A DNA stretch of 64,000 nt from Piscinibacter sp. HJYY11 (GTDB lineage: Bacteria; Pseudomonadota; Gammaproteobacteria; Burkholderiales; Burkholderiaceae_C): NCBI RefSeq assembly GCF_016735515.1, contig NZ_JAERQZ010000001.1:3150746-3214745 (forward strand), read 5' to 3'. Under the pieces are notes generated by a model, which saw nothing but the letters and a program-made list of their open reading frames with translations, was not told where the DNA came from and searched no databases. Made by a program: the position numbers and the translations under genes. Shown piece by piece: positions 1 to 9,905 of this stretch (position 1 is its first letter; every line of letters starts with the position of its first letter).

Positions 1-195
1 AGCTTCCTGCAGCCAGCGACCGAGCTCCGCCTTGATGAACGAGGTGGCCATGCCGCTGGCCACTTCACCGGCGTTGTAGCCCCCCATGCCATCGGCCAGC
101 ACCACCAATCCGGCGGCTTCCTGGACGGCGATGGAGTCTTCGTTGTTGTTGCGGGCGCGTCCGGTGTCCGTGGCACTGAAGAACTCGAGCGTCAT
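1..195 (-). CDS. PP2C-family Ser/Thr protein phosphatase, N-terminal part
   Basis: The first 65 codons of a PP2C (PPM-type) phosphatase; the gene runs off the left edge of the window. The start is the ATG at 193-195. Visible family landmarks are the early RxxNED motif (RARNNNED, about residues 13-20) and the metal-binding ADGMGG motif (about residues 34-39), both near the N-terminus as in Stp/PstP-like bacterial phosphatases that remove phosphate from Ser/Thr. It lies 41 bp downstream of a Ser/Thr kinase gene on the same strand. The pair is probably one operon in which this enzyme reverses the kinase; the substrates cannot be told from the sequence. Confidence 0.93.
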   Translation of the reverse strand, partial: MTLEFFSATDTGRARNNNEDSIAVQEAAGLVVLADGMGGYNAGEVASGMATSFIKAELGRWLQEA

Positions 196-236
196 GGCGG
201 GGTGGCGGGCGCGGGCAGGTTCGTCACGAGGGTGGT

Positions 237-1523
237 TCAGCGGCTGGGATTGTGCCCTGTATCGACACGCTCCATTTTCACGGTAGCGGCGAATCCGCTG
301 GAATCGGGGGGGGCGGCCGAAGGGTCAACGGGCACCGGTTGCTGGCCTTCGGCCTTCATGCGCGCGACAACAGCGCGCAGGTCGGCGGCGAGCTGCTGCC
401 CACCTGTGTAGCGCGCTTCAGGGCGCTTTTCAAGCGTCAAGGCGACAACACGCGCCAGCGCCTCGGGCAGGTCGGCGCGGAGGCTGCGCACGTCGGGCGC
501 GGGCTCGTTGGCGATCTGCTGCATCAGCGTGGCCATCGACTCCGAGCGGTGCGGCAGCTTGCCGGTGAGCAACTGGAACAGCATGACGCCCAGCGAGTAG
601 AGATCGCTGCGGCCATCCACACGGCGCCCGGCCAGCTGCTCGGGCGACATGAACGACGGGGTGCCCAACACCATGCCGGTGCGCGTGCGGGCTGAGTCGG
701 CTATGCGCGCGATGCCGAAATCGGTGACCTTCACCACATCGGCCGATGGGTCGACCACGACATTGGCAGGCTTGATGTCGCGGTGCACGACACCCTGGCT
801 GTGCGCGTAGTGCAACGCATCTGCCACACGCGCGACGATCTGCAGGACGCTGGTCACGGGCAGCAGCTTGGGCGGCTGCGTGTACGCCTGCAGGTTGTCG
901 CCCTTCAGGTACTCCATCGCGATGTAGGCAAGCTCGCGCTCCTCGCCCGCATCGAAGATGGTGACGATGTCGGGGTGCTGCAGGCGCCCGGCGGTTTCGG
1001 CTTCACGGAAGAAGCGCTCGCGCGCCTCGACCAGCTCGTCGCCGGCGAACTCACGGCTGAGGGCCATGGTCTTGATCGCCACCTGGCGGCCGATCTTGGG
1101 GTCGCGACCCAGGTAGACGGCGCCCATCGCCCCACGGCCGAGCTCGCGCTCGATCTGGTAGCGGCCGAGGGTGCTGCGCTCGAGGCCCGGGCGTGTCGGG
1201 CGTGCGGCAGTGGATGGGAGGGAGGTCGTCTGGGCATCGGCACGCGGCGCTTGTGGGCGCCGGCCCCACAGCCAGCCGAGGTGGCCAAAGACGATCGCGA
1301 GCGTGACGGGCACGGCCCAGCCCATCGGCATGCGCAATTGCCACCACAGCAAGGCCCCCACCGCCCAGACGCTCGTCGCCAGCGTCACCGAGACGGCGAT
1401 GCCTGCTTCACGGCGCACTCGGGGCAGCAGCCACGCGATCTCTGCCAACACCACCAGCAGGGCCAGGGCCATCGGCCCGACGCCCGCGATCGACGTGTGC
1501 AGGGGATGCTCCGCCATGCCCAA
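237..1523 (-). CDS. Membrane-anchored Ser/Thr protein kinase (Hanks type)
   Basis: A 428-residue protein. Residues 18-36, 42-61 and 68-87 are hydrophobic and probably form three membrane helices, followed by a short linker and a complete kinase domain from about residue 120 to 385. The Gly loop (GRGAMG, 129-134), the ATP lysine in VAIK (K151), HRDIKPAN (catalytic D249) and DFG (268-270) are all present, and a SPEQ stretch (293-296) stands in for APE, so the domain should be active. The membrane part precedes the kinase; in PknB-like kinases the kinase comes first and an extracellular sensor follows, and no such sensor is visible here. The phosphatase gene downstream suggests a reversible phosphorylation switch. 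The ligand and targets are unknown. Confidence 0.93.
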   Translation of the reverse strand: MGMAEHPLHTSIAGVGPMALALLVVLAEIAWLLPRVRREAGIAVSVTLATSVWAVGALLWWQLRMPMGWAVPVTLAIVFGHLGWLWGRRPQAPRADAQTTSLPSTAARPTRPGLERSTLGRYQIERELGRGAMGAVYLGRDPKIGRQVAIKTMALSREFAGDELVEARERFFREAETAGRLQHPDIVTIFDAGEERELAYIAMEYLKGDNLQAYTQPPKLLPVTSVLQIVARVADALHYAHSQGVVHRDIKPANVVVDPSADVVKVTDFGIARIADSARTRTGMVLGTPSFMSPEQLAGRRVDGRSDLYSLGVMLFQLLTGKLPHRSESMATLMQQIANEPAPDVRSLRADLPEALARVVALTLEKRPEARYTGGQQLAADLRAVVARMKAEGQQPVPVDPSAAPPDSSGFAATVKMERVDTGHNPSR

Positions 1524-1619
1524 GACCTGTGCCTCGCCTCGCAGTAGTGGAGCCGGGACGGTATCACAGGCCGCTCCTTGCAGGCGGCCTGTGCAGACGG
1601 CCGCGCGGGCCTCAGGGTT

Positions 1620-2354
1620 TCAGGATTCGGCCGCCGAGGCGCCGCTGCCGCGCTTCCAGCGCACTGCCTGGCCCAACAACCACACGAGCACGGCACCGCC
1701 CACGCCCGCGGCATAGCGCAGCCATGCCGCCGGCTCGCCCTTGGCCTCGCCCACGGGCAGGTAGGGCAGCACGGCCGGGTCAGTGACGGCCATCGTGCCG
1801 GCGATCCAGCCGAGCAGCATGCCGCCCAGCACGATCACGAGCGGGAAGCGGTCCATCAGCTTGATCACGAACTGGCTGCCCCAGACGATGATGGGGATGC
1901 TGACCAGCAGACCGAAGATCACCAGCGGCATCTGGTGGTCGCCGCCGGCCGATTCGGCCGCGCCCGCGATGGCGATCACGTTGTCGAGGCTCATCACGAA
2001 GTCGGCCACGATGACCGTCTTCACCGCCGACCAGAGCTTGTCGCTCGCCTGGATGTTGGCGTGTCCTTCTTCCTCTTCAGGCACGAGCAGCTTCACGCCG
2101 ATCCACAGCAGCAGCAGGGCACCGACGACCTTGAGGTACGGGATCGCCAGCAGCGTGAGCGCAAAGAAGATCAGCACCACGCGCAGGATGATCGCGCCGG
2201 CGGTGCCCCAGATAATGCCCTTGGCGCGCTGAGCGGGCGGCAGCGAGCGGCACGCCAGGGCGATCACCACGGCGTTGTCGCCCCCGAGCAGGATGTCGAT
2301 CATGATGATCTGACCGACGGCGATCCAGAATTCGGGAGTCATGAACTGTTCCAT
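1620..2354 (-). CDS. TerC-family integral membrane protein
   Basis: A 244-residue, strongly hydrophobic protein with seven or so membrane segments. It carries the two family signatures in opposite halves, GGDNAV (24-29) and MSLDNV (121-126), whose acidic residues lie in the membrane and are thought to bind a metal ion. Related proteins (YjbE/YkoY/Alx type) have been linked to manganese export and to metalation of exported proteins; the tellurium name is historical. An acidic cytoplasmic loop (PEEEEG, 92-97) joins the halves. The ATG at 2352-2354 is chosen because GAGG lies about 8 nt upstream; an internal Met follows four codons later. It appears to be transcribed alone, with the sucD terminator behind it. 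Confidence 0.9.
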   Translation of the reverse strand: MEQFMTPEFWIAVGQIIMIDILLGGDNAVVIALACRSLPPAQRAKGIIWGTAGAIILRVVLIFFALTLLAIPYLKVVGALLLLWIGVKLLVPEEEEGHANIQASDKLWSAVKTVIVADFVMSLDNVIAIAGAAESAGGDHQMPLVIFGLLVSIPIIVWGSQFVIKLMDRFPLVIVLGGMLLGWIAGTMAVTDPAVLPYLPVGEAKGEPAAWLRYAAGVGGAVLVWLLGQAVRWKRGSGASAAES

Positions 2355-2438
2355 CTGCGGTCCTCGTGGCGTGCAGCCGGGAAGTGTAGGAAGTGGAAGA
2401 GGCTTTCGGCGTGCGTGGAATTACGTGGCCCGGGAACG

Positions 2439-2467
2439 AAAAGGCCGCGCACAGCGCGCGGCCTTTT
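2439..2467. terminator. Bidirectional intrinsic terminator after sucD
   Basis: A perfect 12-bp inverted repeat, AAAAGGCCGCGC at 2439-2450 and GCGCGGCCTTTT at 2456-2467, with the five-base loop ACAGC. It ends in T on both strands, so it can work in either direction; its place 21 bp beyond the sucD stop suggests it ends the sucCD transcript. Confidence 0.9.
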
Positions 2468-2488
2468 GTCGCCGGGCGACGAGGGCGG

Positions 2489-3382
2489 TCAGAGCAGGCC
2501 CTTGAGCAGCTTGCCCATCTCCGACGGGTTCTTCGTCACGGTGAAGCCGCACTCTTCCATGATGGCGAGCTTGGCATCGGCCGTGTCGGCACCGCCCGAG
2601 ATCAGCGCGCCGGCATGGCCCATGCGCTTGCCCGGAGGGGCGGTCACGCCGGCAATGAAGCCGACGATCGGCTTCTTCATGTTGGCCTTGCACCAGCGGG
2701 CCGCGTCCGCCTCGTCGGGGCCACCGATCTCGCCGATCATGATGACGGCGTCGGTGTCGGGGTCGTCGTTGAAGAGCTTCATCACGTCGATGTGCTTGAG
2801 CCCGTTGATGGGGTCGCCGCCGATGCCCACCGCGCTCGACTGGCCGATGCCCAGGTCGGAGAGCTGCGCCACCGCTTCATAGGTCAGCGTGCCGGAACGG
2901 CTGACCACGCCGACGCGACCCTTCTTGTGGATGTGGCCCGGCATGATGCCGATCTTGATTTCATCGGGCGTGATCAGGCCAGGGCAGTTGGGGCCGAGCA
3001 GCAGCGTCTTCTTGCCGCCCTTGGCTTCCTTCTCCTTCATCTTGTTGCGCACTTCCAGCATGTCGCGGATGGGAATGCCTTCGGTGATGCAGATGGCGAG
3101 GTCCAGGTCGGCCTCCACGGCTTCCCAGATCGCGGCCGCGGCGCCCGCGGGCGGCACGTAGATCACCGAGACGGTGGCGCCGGTCTGCGACTTGGCTTCC
3201 TTGACGCTCGCGTAGATGGGGATGTCGGAGAACTTCTCGCCGGCCTTCTTGGGGTTCACGCCGGCGACGAATGCGTTCTTGCCGTTGGCATAGGCCTGGC
3301 AGCCGAGGGTGTGGAACTGACCGGTCTTGCCCGTGATGCCCTGGGTGATGACCTTGGTGTCTTTGTTGATGAGGATGCTCAT
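2489..3382 (-). CDS. sucD: Succinyl-CoA ligase, alpha subunit
   Basis: A 297-residue protein of normal length. With SucC it converts succinyl-CoA, ADP (or GDP) and phosphate to succinate, CoA and ATP (or GTP) in the TCA cycle. An N-terminal CoA-binding fold is followed by the ligase domain; the phosphorylated histidine is H256 in GHAGAL, and the GPNCPG stretch (130-135) is typical. It starts 18 bp after the sucC stop, so the two subunits are co-transcribed and likely co-translated. The strong terminator at 2439-2467 closes the operon. Nothing unusual in the sequence. Confidence 0.98.
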   Translation of the reverse strand: MSILINKDTKVITQGITGKTGQFHTLGCQAYANGKNAFVAGVNPKKAGEKFSDIPIYASVKEAKSQTGATVSVIYVPPAGAAAAIWEAVEADLDLAICITEGIPIRDMLEVRNKMKEKEAKGGKKTLLLGPNCPGLITPDEIKIGIMPGHIHKKGRVGVVSRSGTLTYEAVAQLSDLGIGQSSAVGIGGDPINGLKHIDVMKLFNDDPDTDAVIMIGEIGGPDEADAARWCKANMKKPIVGFIAGVTAPPGKRMGHAGALISGGADTADAKLAIMEECGFTVTKNPSEMGKLLKGLL

Positions 3383-3400
3383 GTTCGTGTCCTAGCGTGA

Positions 3401-4561
3401 TTACTTCAGGGCGGCCATCACTTTTTGCGCGGCCTCGGCCATCGAGTCGGCGCTGATGATGGGCAAGCCGGAGTCGGCGAGCATCTTCTTGCCCAGCTGT
3501 TCGTTCGTGCCCTTCATGCGCACGACCAGCGGCACCTGCAGGTTGACCGCCTTGCACGCGGCGATCACGCCCTCGGCGATGGTGTCGCAACGCATGATGC
3601 CGCCGAAGATGTTGACGAGGATCGCCTTCACCTTGGGGCTCTTCAACATGATCTTGAAGGCTTCGGTCACCTTCTCGGCGGTGGCGCCACCGCCCACGTC
3701 GAGGAAGTTGGCGGGCTCGCCGCCGAAGAGCTTGATGGTGTCCATCGTGGCCATCGCAAGGCCGGCGCCGTTCACCAGGCAGCCGATGTTGCCGTCGAGC
3801 TGGATGTAGGCCAGGTCGAACTTCGAGGCTTCGATCTCCGCCGGGTCCTCTTCGTCGAGGTCGCGGTAGGCCACGATCTCGGGGTGGCGGAAGAGGGCGT
3901 TGCTGTCGAAGTTGAACTTGGCGTCGAGGGCGATCAGGTTGCCCTTGCTGTCGCAGTTCAGCGGGTTGATCTCGACCAGCGACGCGTCGGTGGTCATGTA
4001 GCAGTTGTAGAGCTTCTGGAACAGGTCGACCGCCTGGGCGTGCGAGCCCTCGGGCAGGCCGATCGCCTTCGCCACCTTCTTTGCCTGCTCGGCACCGAGG
4101 CCGGTCAGCGGGTCGATGTACTCGGTGATGATCTTCTCCGGTGAGGAGTGGGCCACCTCTTCGATGTCCATGCCGCCTTCGCTGGAGGCGATCAGCGCGA
4201 CCTTCTGCGTGGCGCGGTCGGTGACCAGCGACACGTAGTACTCCTTCTTGATGTCGGCGCCTTCCTCGATGTACAGGCGGCGCACCTTCTGGCCTTCGGG
4301 CCCGGTCTGGTGCGTCTTGAGCTGCATGCCGAGGATCTGGCCCGAGATCGTCTTCACGTCATCGAGCGACTTGGCGAGCTTCACGCCACCACCCTTGCCG
4401 CGGCCACCCGCATGGATCTGGGCTTTCACCACCCATACCGGGCCGCCCAGCTTCTGCGCGGCTTCGAAGGCTTCCTGCACGCTGAATGCGGGATAGCCGC
4501 GGGGGACCGGGACACCGGCCTGACGCAAGATTTCCTTGCCTTGGTACTCATGGATTTTCAT
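3401..4561 (-). CDS. sucC: Succinyl-CoA ligase, beta subunit
   Basis: A 386-residue protein that begins [13 protein letters not shown], as SucC does across bacteria. The N-terminal ATP-grasp domain binds nucleotide and Mg2+ (glycine-rich [10 protein letters not shown] at about 52-61), and the C-terminal CoA-ligase domain has the NIFGGIMRC signature. It partners SucD, encoded 18 bp downstream. Its start codon lies inside the last 14 nt of the upstream DUF2889 gene, so its ribosome-binding site is within that gene, which suggests translational coupling. Confidence 0.98.
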   Translation of the reverse strand: MKIHEYQGKEILRQAGVPVPRGYPAFSVQEAFEAAQKLGGPVWVVKAQIHAGGRGKGGGVKLAKSLDDVKTISGQILGMQLKTHQTGPEGQKVRRLYIEEGADIKKEYYVSLVTDRATQKVALIASSEGGMDIEEVAHSSPEKIITEYIDPLTGLGAEQAKKVAKAIGLPEGSHAQAVDLFQKLYNCYMTTDASLVEINPLNCDSKGNLIALDAKFNFDSNALFRHPEIVAYRDLDEEDPAEIEASKFDLAYIQLDGNIGCLVNGAGLAMATMDTIKLFGGEPANFLDVGGGATAEKVTEAFKIMLKSPKVKAILVNIFGGIMRCDTIAEGVIAACKAVNLQVPLVVRMKGTNEQLGKKMLADSGLPIISADSMAEAAQKVMAALK

Positions 4562-5153
4562 CGCGGACTCTCTTCACTCGGTTTGCAGGAACGGGGGGAG
4601 GAACTTCGGACTTGCCCGGCCGGTACCAGCGCGGGTAGTGCAGCTTGACGGTCGCGCCGTCGGTACGCAGGGCGTGGCAGCGGTCGAGCTGGAAGGGCTG
4701 TTTGGCGTCGACGCCCTGTTCGCCGCGGGTGTCGATCACATCGCCGGCAAAGGCCTGCACCACGGCGGTGGGCAGCACCTGCGCAAGCTCGGTGAGGTGG
4801 GTGCAGCCGGCGACACCGCCGAGGCGCTCATGGACGGCATAGCGAAAGCCGCGCATCAGGTTCAGGCCAGCGAGCTTGGCATACGCATCGCCGTGATCGT
4901 TGCAGGCGCCGGGGTAGGGCATGCCGCGGGTTTCGGAGCCGGCCTCGAGCACGTTGAACTGCTCGTCGATCACCAGACGCAGCAGCATGTCGTGGATGGG
5001 CTCGCCGGCACGTCGGAATTCGGTGTCGCGGGTCTTCACGTCGGTGATGACCGCATCGACTTCCCACAATCCATTGCCACGGGCAAACACCTGCACGTCG
5101 ATGCAGCGTGTGTGCTTGAGCTGGCGCTCGGGCGCGGCGGCAGGCAAGGCCAT
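4548..5153 (-). CDS. DUF2889 domain protein
   Basis: The open frame reaches further upstream, but the likely start is the ATG at 5151-5153, giving about 201 residues that begin [16 protein letters not shown]. The first 30 codons of the longer frame are Pro-rich and look non-coding. The protein resembles DUF2889 family members (motifs [15 protein letters not shown], then [15 protein letters not shown] and GCTHLTEL), which occur widely in proteobacteria and have no known biochemical role. The conserved Cys, His and Asp residues would suit metal or catalytic chemistry, but that is a guess. The gene overlaps sucC by 14 nt, so it is the first gene of the sucCD operon as seen here. Confidence 0.85.
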   Translation of the reverse strand: MALPAAAPERQLKHTRCIDVQVFARGNGLWEVDAVITDVKTRDTEFRRAGEPIHDMLLRLVIDEQFNVLEAGSETRGMPYPGACNDHGDAYAKLAGLNLMRGFRYAVHERLGGVAGCTHLTELAQVLPTAVVQAFAGDVIDTRGEQGVDAKQPFQLDRCHALRTDGATVKLHYPRWYRPGKSEVPPPVPANRVKRVRDENP

Positions 5154-5291
5154 CGTGGCGGGTGGGTCTGGCGGAGGGGCTGGCCCCATGCAATGTGACG
5201 GAGCCGCGAAAGCCCGGCACTTTAGCATTGCGCACCGCACCAAATTAGCGCGAGCGTGCGGAACCCGCGCGCGCTCAAGGCCTGTTGCACA

Positions 5292-5780
5292 TCAGGTGTC
5301 TTCGTCCGCTGCGCCTTGCAACGCTCGGCGAATCGCCTCGCCCGAAAAGCCCCGGGCTGCGAGGAAACGCATCTGGCGTGCCCGTTCGGCGGCGTCCTGC
5401 GGGGGTTCGCCGAACTTGCGCGCCCAGACCTCGCGCGCCCTCGCCGCCTCGCTGCCCTTGAGCTGATCAGCCACCTCGGCGCTGAGGGCCACGCCGTGCT
5501 GTGCCAGCTCCTGCTTGATGCGCAGGTTGCCGTAGCGCGCCGCCCGCACGTGGATGCGGCTCTCGACGAAACGCTCCTCGCTCAGGTAGCGGTTGGCCTG
5601 CAGCCAGTCGAGCACGGTGTCGACCTGCTCGGCCGCCGTGTCCTCATCGACCGGCGCTTCGCCCTCGCCCGCGGGCTTGCGGGCGTGGACCATCAGCTTG
5701 CGCCGCAGTTCGCTGCGGCTGTGCTCGCGCTGGGCAAGGATCTGAAGGCCCCGGCCTTTCAGTGACAAACGGGGCTTCAT
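5292..5780 (-). CDS. recX: RecX-type regulator of RecA
   Basis: A 162-residue protein made of three-helix RecX repeats. The motif [15 protein letters not shown] near the N-terminus and the later [20 protein letters not shown] stretch are typical. RecX binds in the groove of the RecA filament and limits its activity. It starts 9 bp after the recA stop, so it depends on the recA promoter, as in most proteobacteria. Confidence 0.95.
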   Translation of the reverse strand: MKPRLSLKGRGLQILAQREHSRSELRRKLMVHARKPAGEGEAPVDEDTAAEQVDTVLDWLQANRYLSEERFVESRIHVRAARYGNLRIKQELAQHGVALSAEVADQLKGSEAARAREVWARKFGEPPQDAAERARQMRFLAARGFSGEAIRRALQGAADEDT

Positions 5781-5789
5781 GCGAGGCGT

Positions 5790-6893
<1,104 letters not shown>

Positions 6894-6942
6894 GAATTTC
6901 TCCTTGTGGATCAATGGGTTACCAGCTGCAAATAACGACAGG

Positions 6943-6958
6943 CTGGATGAATGAACAG
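6943..6958 (-). promoter_or_regulatory. Candidate LexA (SOS) box upstream of recA
   Basis: Read on the recA strand the site is CTGTTCATTCATCCAG. It keeps the CTG-N10-CAG frame of proteobacterial LexA boxes and matches seven of the eight outer bases of CTGT-N8-ACAG. It is 50 bp upstream of the recA start, where a LexA operator would be expected. Assignment is by pattern and position only. Confidence 0.6.
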
Positions 6959-7023
6959 CATTCTGCAAGCCGAGTAGGTCGAAGTAAACCCATTATTTGG
7001 TCAGTTTGCCTTACGATCTGGCG

Positions 7024-7512
7024 ATGACGGTTTCGGTCCCCCAAGACGCCTGGCGGCAGACCCACCTGGGGCGCCTGCTGGGCCACGCGCTGCGCCGCTT
7101 CGACGAGCGCGTGCTGGCGCTGATGGCGCGCAACCTCGACGTGCCGCTCGCGCTGTCGAACCTCGCGGCACGGGCGCAGGTGAGCGCCGCCCACATCCAC
7201 ATCACCCGGCACCTGGCGCTCGAAGGCTCGCGCCTCACCGACCTCGCCGCCCGTGCCGGCATGAGCAAGCAGGCCATGGGCGACCTTGTCGACCAGTGCG
7301 CCGCCTGGGGCCTGGTGACCCGCGAGGCCGACAGCCGCGACAAACGCGCCCGTGTCGTGCGCTTCACCGAGACCGGCCTCGCCTGGCTCAAGGCCTTCGA
7401 GCAGGCCGTCGCGCAGGCCGACCGCGAATTCCGCGCCGAAGTCGGGCCCGACGTCGCCACCGTCGTCGCGCTGGGCCTCGAGGCGTATGCGGGCGCGTGG
7501 TCGCCAGGCTGA
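7024..7512 (+). CDS. MarR-family winged-helix regulator
   Basis: A 162-residue protein when started at the ATG at 7024; an in-frame TTG at 6997 would add nine residues but has no better support. The middle holds a winged helix-turn-helix: ITRHLALEGSRLTDLAARAGMSKQAMGDLVDQC is followed by the wing with READSRDKRARVVRFT, the MarR DRRxxR-like turn. Helices at both ends would form the dimer interface. It is divergent from recA and 67 bp before a response regulator gene. The effector and targets are unknown. Confidence 0.9.
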   Translation: MTVSVPQDAWRQTHLGRLLGHALRRFDERVLALMARNLDVPLALSNLAARAQVSAAHIHITRHLALEGSRLTDLAARAGMSKQAMGDLVDQCAAWGLVTREADSRDKRARVVRFTETGLAWLKAFEQAVAQADREFRAEVGPDVATVVALGLEAYAGAWSPG

Positions 7513-7579
7513 TCTCCCGCATGGTTCACGTCAGCAATTTCATTCACACTGGCAAGGAGACGACCACAAGGAGACGACG

Positions 7580-8251
7580 ATGCGGATACTGATTGCCGAA
7601 GACGATCAGGTCCTGGCCGATGGCCTGTTGCGCACGCTGCGCAACTCGGGCTATGCGGTCGACGCGGTGGCCAGCGGCACCGAGGCCGATGCGGCGCTCG
7701 TCTCGCATGAATTCGACCTGCTGATCCTCGACCTCGGCCTGCCCAAGCTGCATGGCCTGGAAGTGCTGCGCAAGCTGCGAGCACGCGGCTCGGCGGTGCC
7801 GGTGCTGATCCTCACCGCGGCCGACAGCGTCGAGCAGCGCGTGAAAGGCCTGGACCTCGGCGCCGACGACTACATGGCCAAGCCCTTCTCGCTGCAGGAA
7901 CTCGAAGCGCGCGTGCGGGCCTTGACGCGCCGCGGCCTCGGCACCGCGTCGAGCCTCATCAAGCACGGCCCGCTCACCTTCGATGCCACCGGCCGCGTGG
8001 CCTACATCAACGACCAGATGATCGAGCTGTCGGCAAGAGAACTGAGCCTGCTCGAAGCGCTGCTGCAGCGCGCCGGCCGCCTCGTCAGCAAGGACCACCT
8101 CGTCGAGCGCTTGTGCGAATGGGGTGAAGAGGTGAGCAACAACGCCATCGAGGTCTACATCCACCGCCTGCGCAAGAAGATCGAGCAGGGCCCGATCCGC
8201 ATCGCGACGGTACGCGGCCTCGGCTATTGCCTGGAAAAGATTCCGAGCTGA
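7580..8251 (+). CDS. OmpR/PhoB-type response regulator (TctD/QseB-like)
   Basis: A 223-residue protein starting at the ATG at 7580 behind AAGGAGA. The receiver domain has the acidic pair E7-D8-D9, the phosphorylated D51 (LILDLGLP), T79 and K101, followed by a C-terminal winged helix that binds DNA (SARELSLLEALLQR to RGLGYCL). The sensor kinase gene 77 bp downstream is its likely partner. The pair resembles TctD-TctE and QseB-QseC, but no tricarboxylate transporter genes are nearby, so the signal is open. Confidence 0.95.
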   Translation: MRILIAEDDQVLADGLLRTLRNSGYAVDAVASGTEADAALVSHEFDLLILDLGLPKLHGLEVLRKLRARGSAVPVLILTAADSVEQRVKGLDLGADDYMAKPFSLQELEARVRALTRRGLGTASSLIKHGPLTFDATGRVAYINDQMIELSARELSLLEALLQRAGRLVSKDHLVERLCEWGEEVSNNAIEVYIHRLRKKIEQGPIRIATVRGLGYCLEKIPS

Positions 8252-8328
8252 TGACAGCCCGCCAGTCGCTTTCACTCCTGCCCCCAAGGGGCGCCGTCCG
8301 GCTTGGGGCGGCCCGGCGCCGGACCTAA

Positions 8329-9870
8329 GTGGCCCTGCGCAGAGAGCAACGTTCCCTCTTCGGCGAGATCCTCGATTGGATGCTCGCCCCGCTGCTGCTG
8401 CTGTGGCCGATGAGCGTCGTGCTCACCTGGCTCGTGGCACAGGGCATCGCCAACAAGCCCTTCGACCGGCAGCTCGGCGAGCTGACCCGCCTGCTGTCGC
8501 AGCAGATCACGCTGCAGGTGCAGGGCGACGGCACGCAGCGCGCGACTTTCTCGCTCACACGCGGCACGGCCGATCTGCTGCAGACGGACGAGACCGACAC
8601 GCTCTACTACCAGGTGCTGGGCCTGCGTGGCGAATTCCTGAGCGGCGACCGCAACCTGCCGGTGCCGCCCGACGAAGACCGCAGCAACCTCGGCCAGCTG
8701 CGCTTCCGTGACGACACCATCGGCGGTGAGCCGGTGCGCATCGCCTACCAGTGGATCGCCGTGCCCGGGGCGGCCGGTGGCACCCCGGCCCTGGTGCAGG
8801 CCGCGGAAACGCTCGGCAAACGCTCGCGCCTGGCCACCGAGATCATCAAGGGCGTGATGCTGCCGCAGTTCGTGATCCTGCCGCTGGCGGTGCTGCTGGT
8901 GTGGCTCGCCCTCGTGCGCGGCATCGCGCCGCTCAACGAGCTGCAGCAGCGCATCCGCCACCGCGAGAGCCACGACCTGAGCCCGATCGACGAGCGCGAG
9001 GTGCCGGAAGAAGTGTCGCCGCTGGTGCGCGCGATCAACGACCTGCTGACGCGCCTCGACCGCAGCATCAGCACGCAGAAGCACTTCCTCGCCGACGCGG
9101 CGCACCAGCTCAAGACCCCGCTCGCAGGCCTGCGCACGCAGGCGGAGCTCGCCCAGCGCGAGATCGACGCCGGCCAGTCCGACCCGCAGTCGCTCAAGAA
9201 ATCGCTGCAGCAGATCGCCCGCAGCAGCCAGCGCGCCGCGCGCATGGTCAACCAGCTGCTCGCGATGGCGCGCGCCGAAGACGCTTCGCAGGCGCAGACG
9301 CACCAGCCGGTCAACCTCGCCCGTGTGGCCACCGAGGTCGTGCACGACTTCGTGCCCCGCGCGCTGGAAAAGCGCATCGACCTCGGCTACGAAGGCCCGG
9401 GCGCCAACACACGCTCCGAAGCCCGCCCCATCGTGCAAGGCCAGCCGGTGCTGCTGCGCGAGCTGTTGCGCAACCTCGTCGACAACGCCCTGCAGTACAC
9501 GCCCGAAGGCGGCACCGTCACCGTGCGCGTGGTCGACGACCCCTTCGGCCAGGTCGTGGTGCTGCAGGTCGAAGACTCGGGCCCGGGCATCGCACCGGCC
9601 GAGCGCGACAAGGTGTTCCAGCCCTTTTACCGCGCGCTCGGCACCAACGTCGACGGCTCGGGCCTGGGCCTGGCCATCGTGAAAGAGATCGCCCAGCAGC
9701 ACCGCGCCGAGATCGCCCTTGAAGACGCCAACCTCCGCCTGCGCAGCGGCACGCTCACCGAACACGCCGGTGCGGCCTTCGGCCCCGGGGCGCGCTTCAC
9801 CGTGCGCTTCCCCGCCGCCTACACCACGGCCGACAGCCCCACAACCAGTTCGGCCGACGAGCATCGCTAG
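8329..9870 (+). CDS. Sensor histidine kinase, TctE-like
   Basis: A 513-residue protein. The GTG at 8329 directly follows an in-frame TAA, so it is the earliest possible start. Order of parts: N-terminal membrane helix (about 16-37), periplasmic region of the 2CSK_N kind seen in TctE, second membrane helix (about 177-197), HAMP-like linker, dimerisation helix with the phosphorylated H259 (ADAAHQLKTPL), and the ATPase domain with N-box NLVDNALQYT and glycine boxes DSGPGIA and GSGLGLAI. It is expected to phosphorylate the response regulator encoded just upstream. The 77-bp spacer is GC-rich and contains CCCCCAAGGGG. Confidence 0.95.
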   Translation: MALRREQRSLFGEILDWMLAPLLLLWPMSVVLTWLVAQGIANKPFDRQLGELTRLLSQQITLQVQGDGTQRATFSLTRGTADLLQTDETDTLYYQVLGLRGEFLSGDRNLPVPPDEDRSNLGQLRFRDDTIGGEPVRIAYQWIAVPGAAGGTPALVQAAETLGKRSRLATEIIKGVMLPQFVILPLAVLLVWLALVRGIAPLNELQQRIRHRESHDLSPIDEREVPEEVSPLVRAINDLLTRLDRSISTQKHFLADAAHQLKTPLAGLRTQAELAQREIDAGQSDPQSLKKSLQQIARSSQRAARMVNQLLAMARAEDASQAQTHQPVNLARVATEVVHDFVPRALEKRIDLGYEGPGANTRSEARPIVQGQPVLLRELLRNLVDNALQYTPEGGTVTVRVVDDPFGQVVVLQVEDSGPGIAPAERDKVFQPFYRALGTNVDGSGLGLAIVKEIAQQHRAEIALEDANLRLRSGTLTEHAGAAFGPGARFTVRFPAAYTTADSPTTSSADEHR

Positions 9871-9905
9871 ACTGGTCCTCGCCCTCCACCTGTCTTCCGT
9901 TGCGC

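Noticed and set aside
6997..7023. TTG start for the MarR regulator
   Set aside because: Adds nine residues without family similarity or a ribosome-binding site; the ATG at 7024 is preferred.
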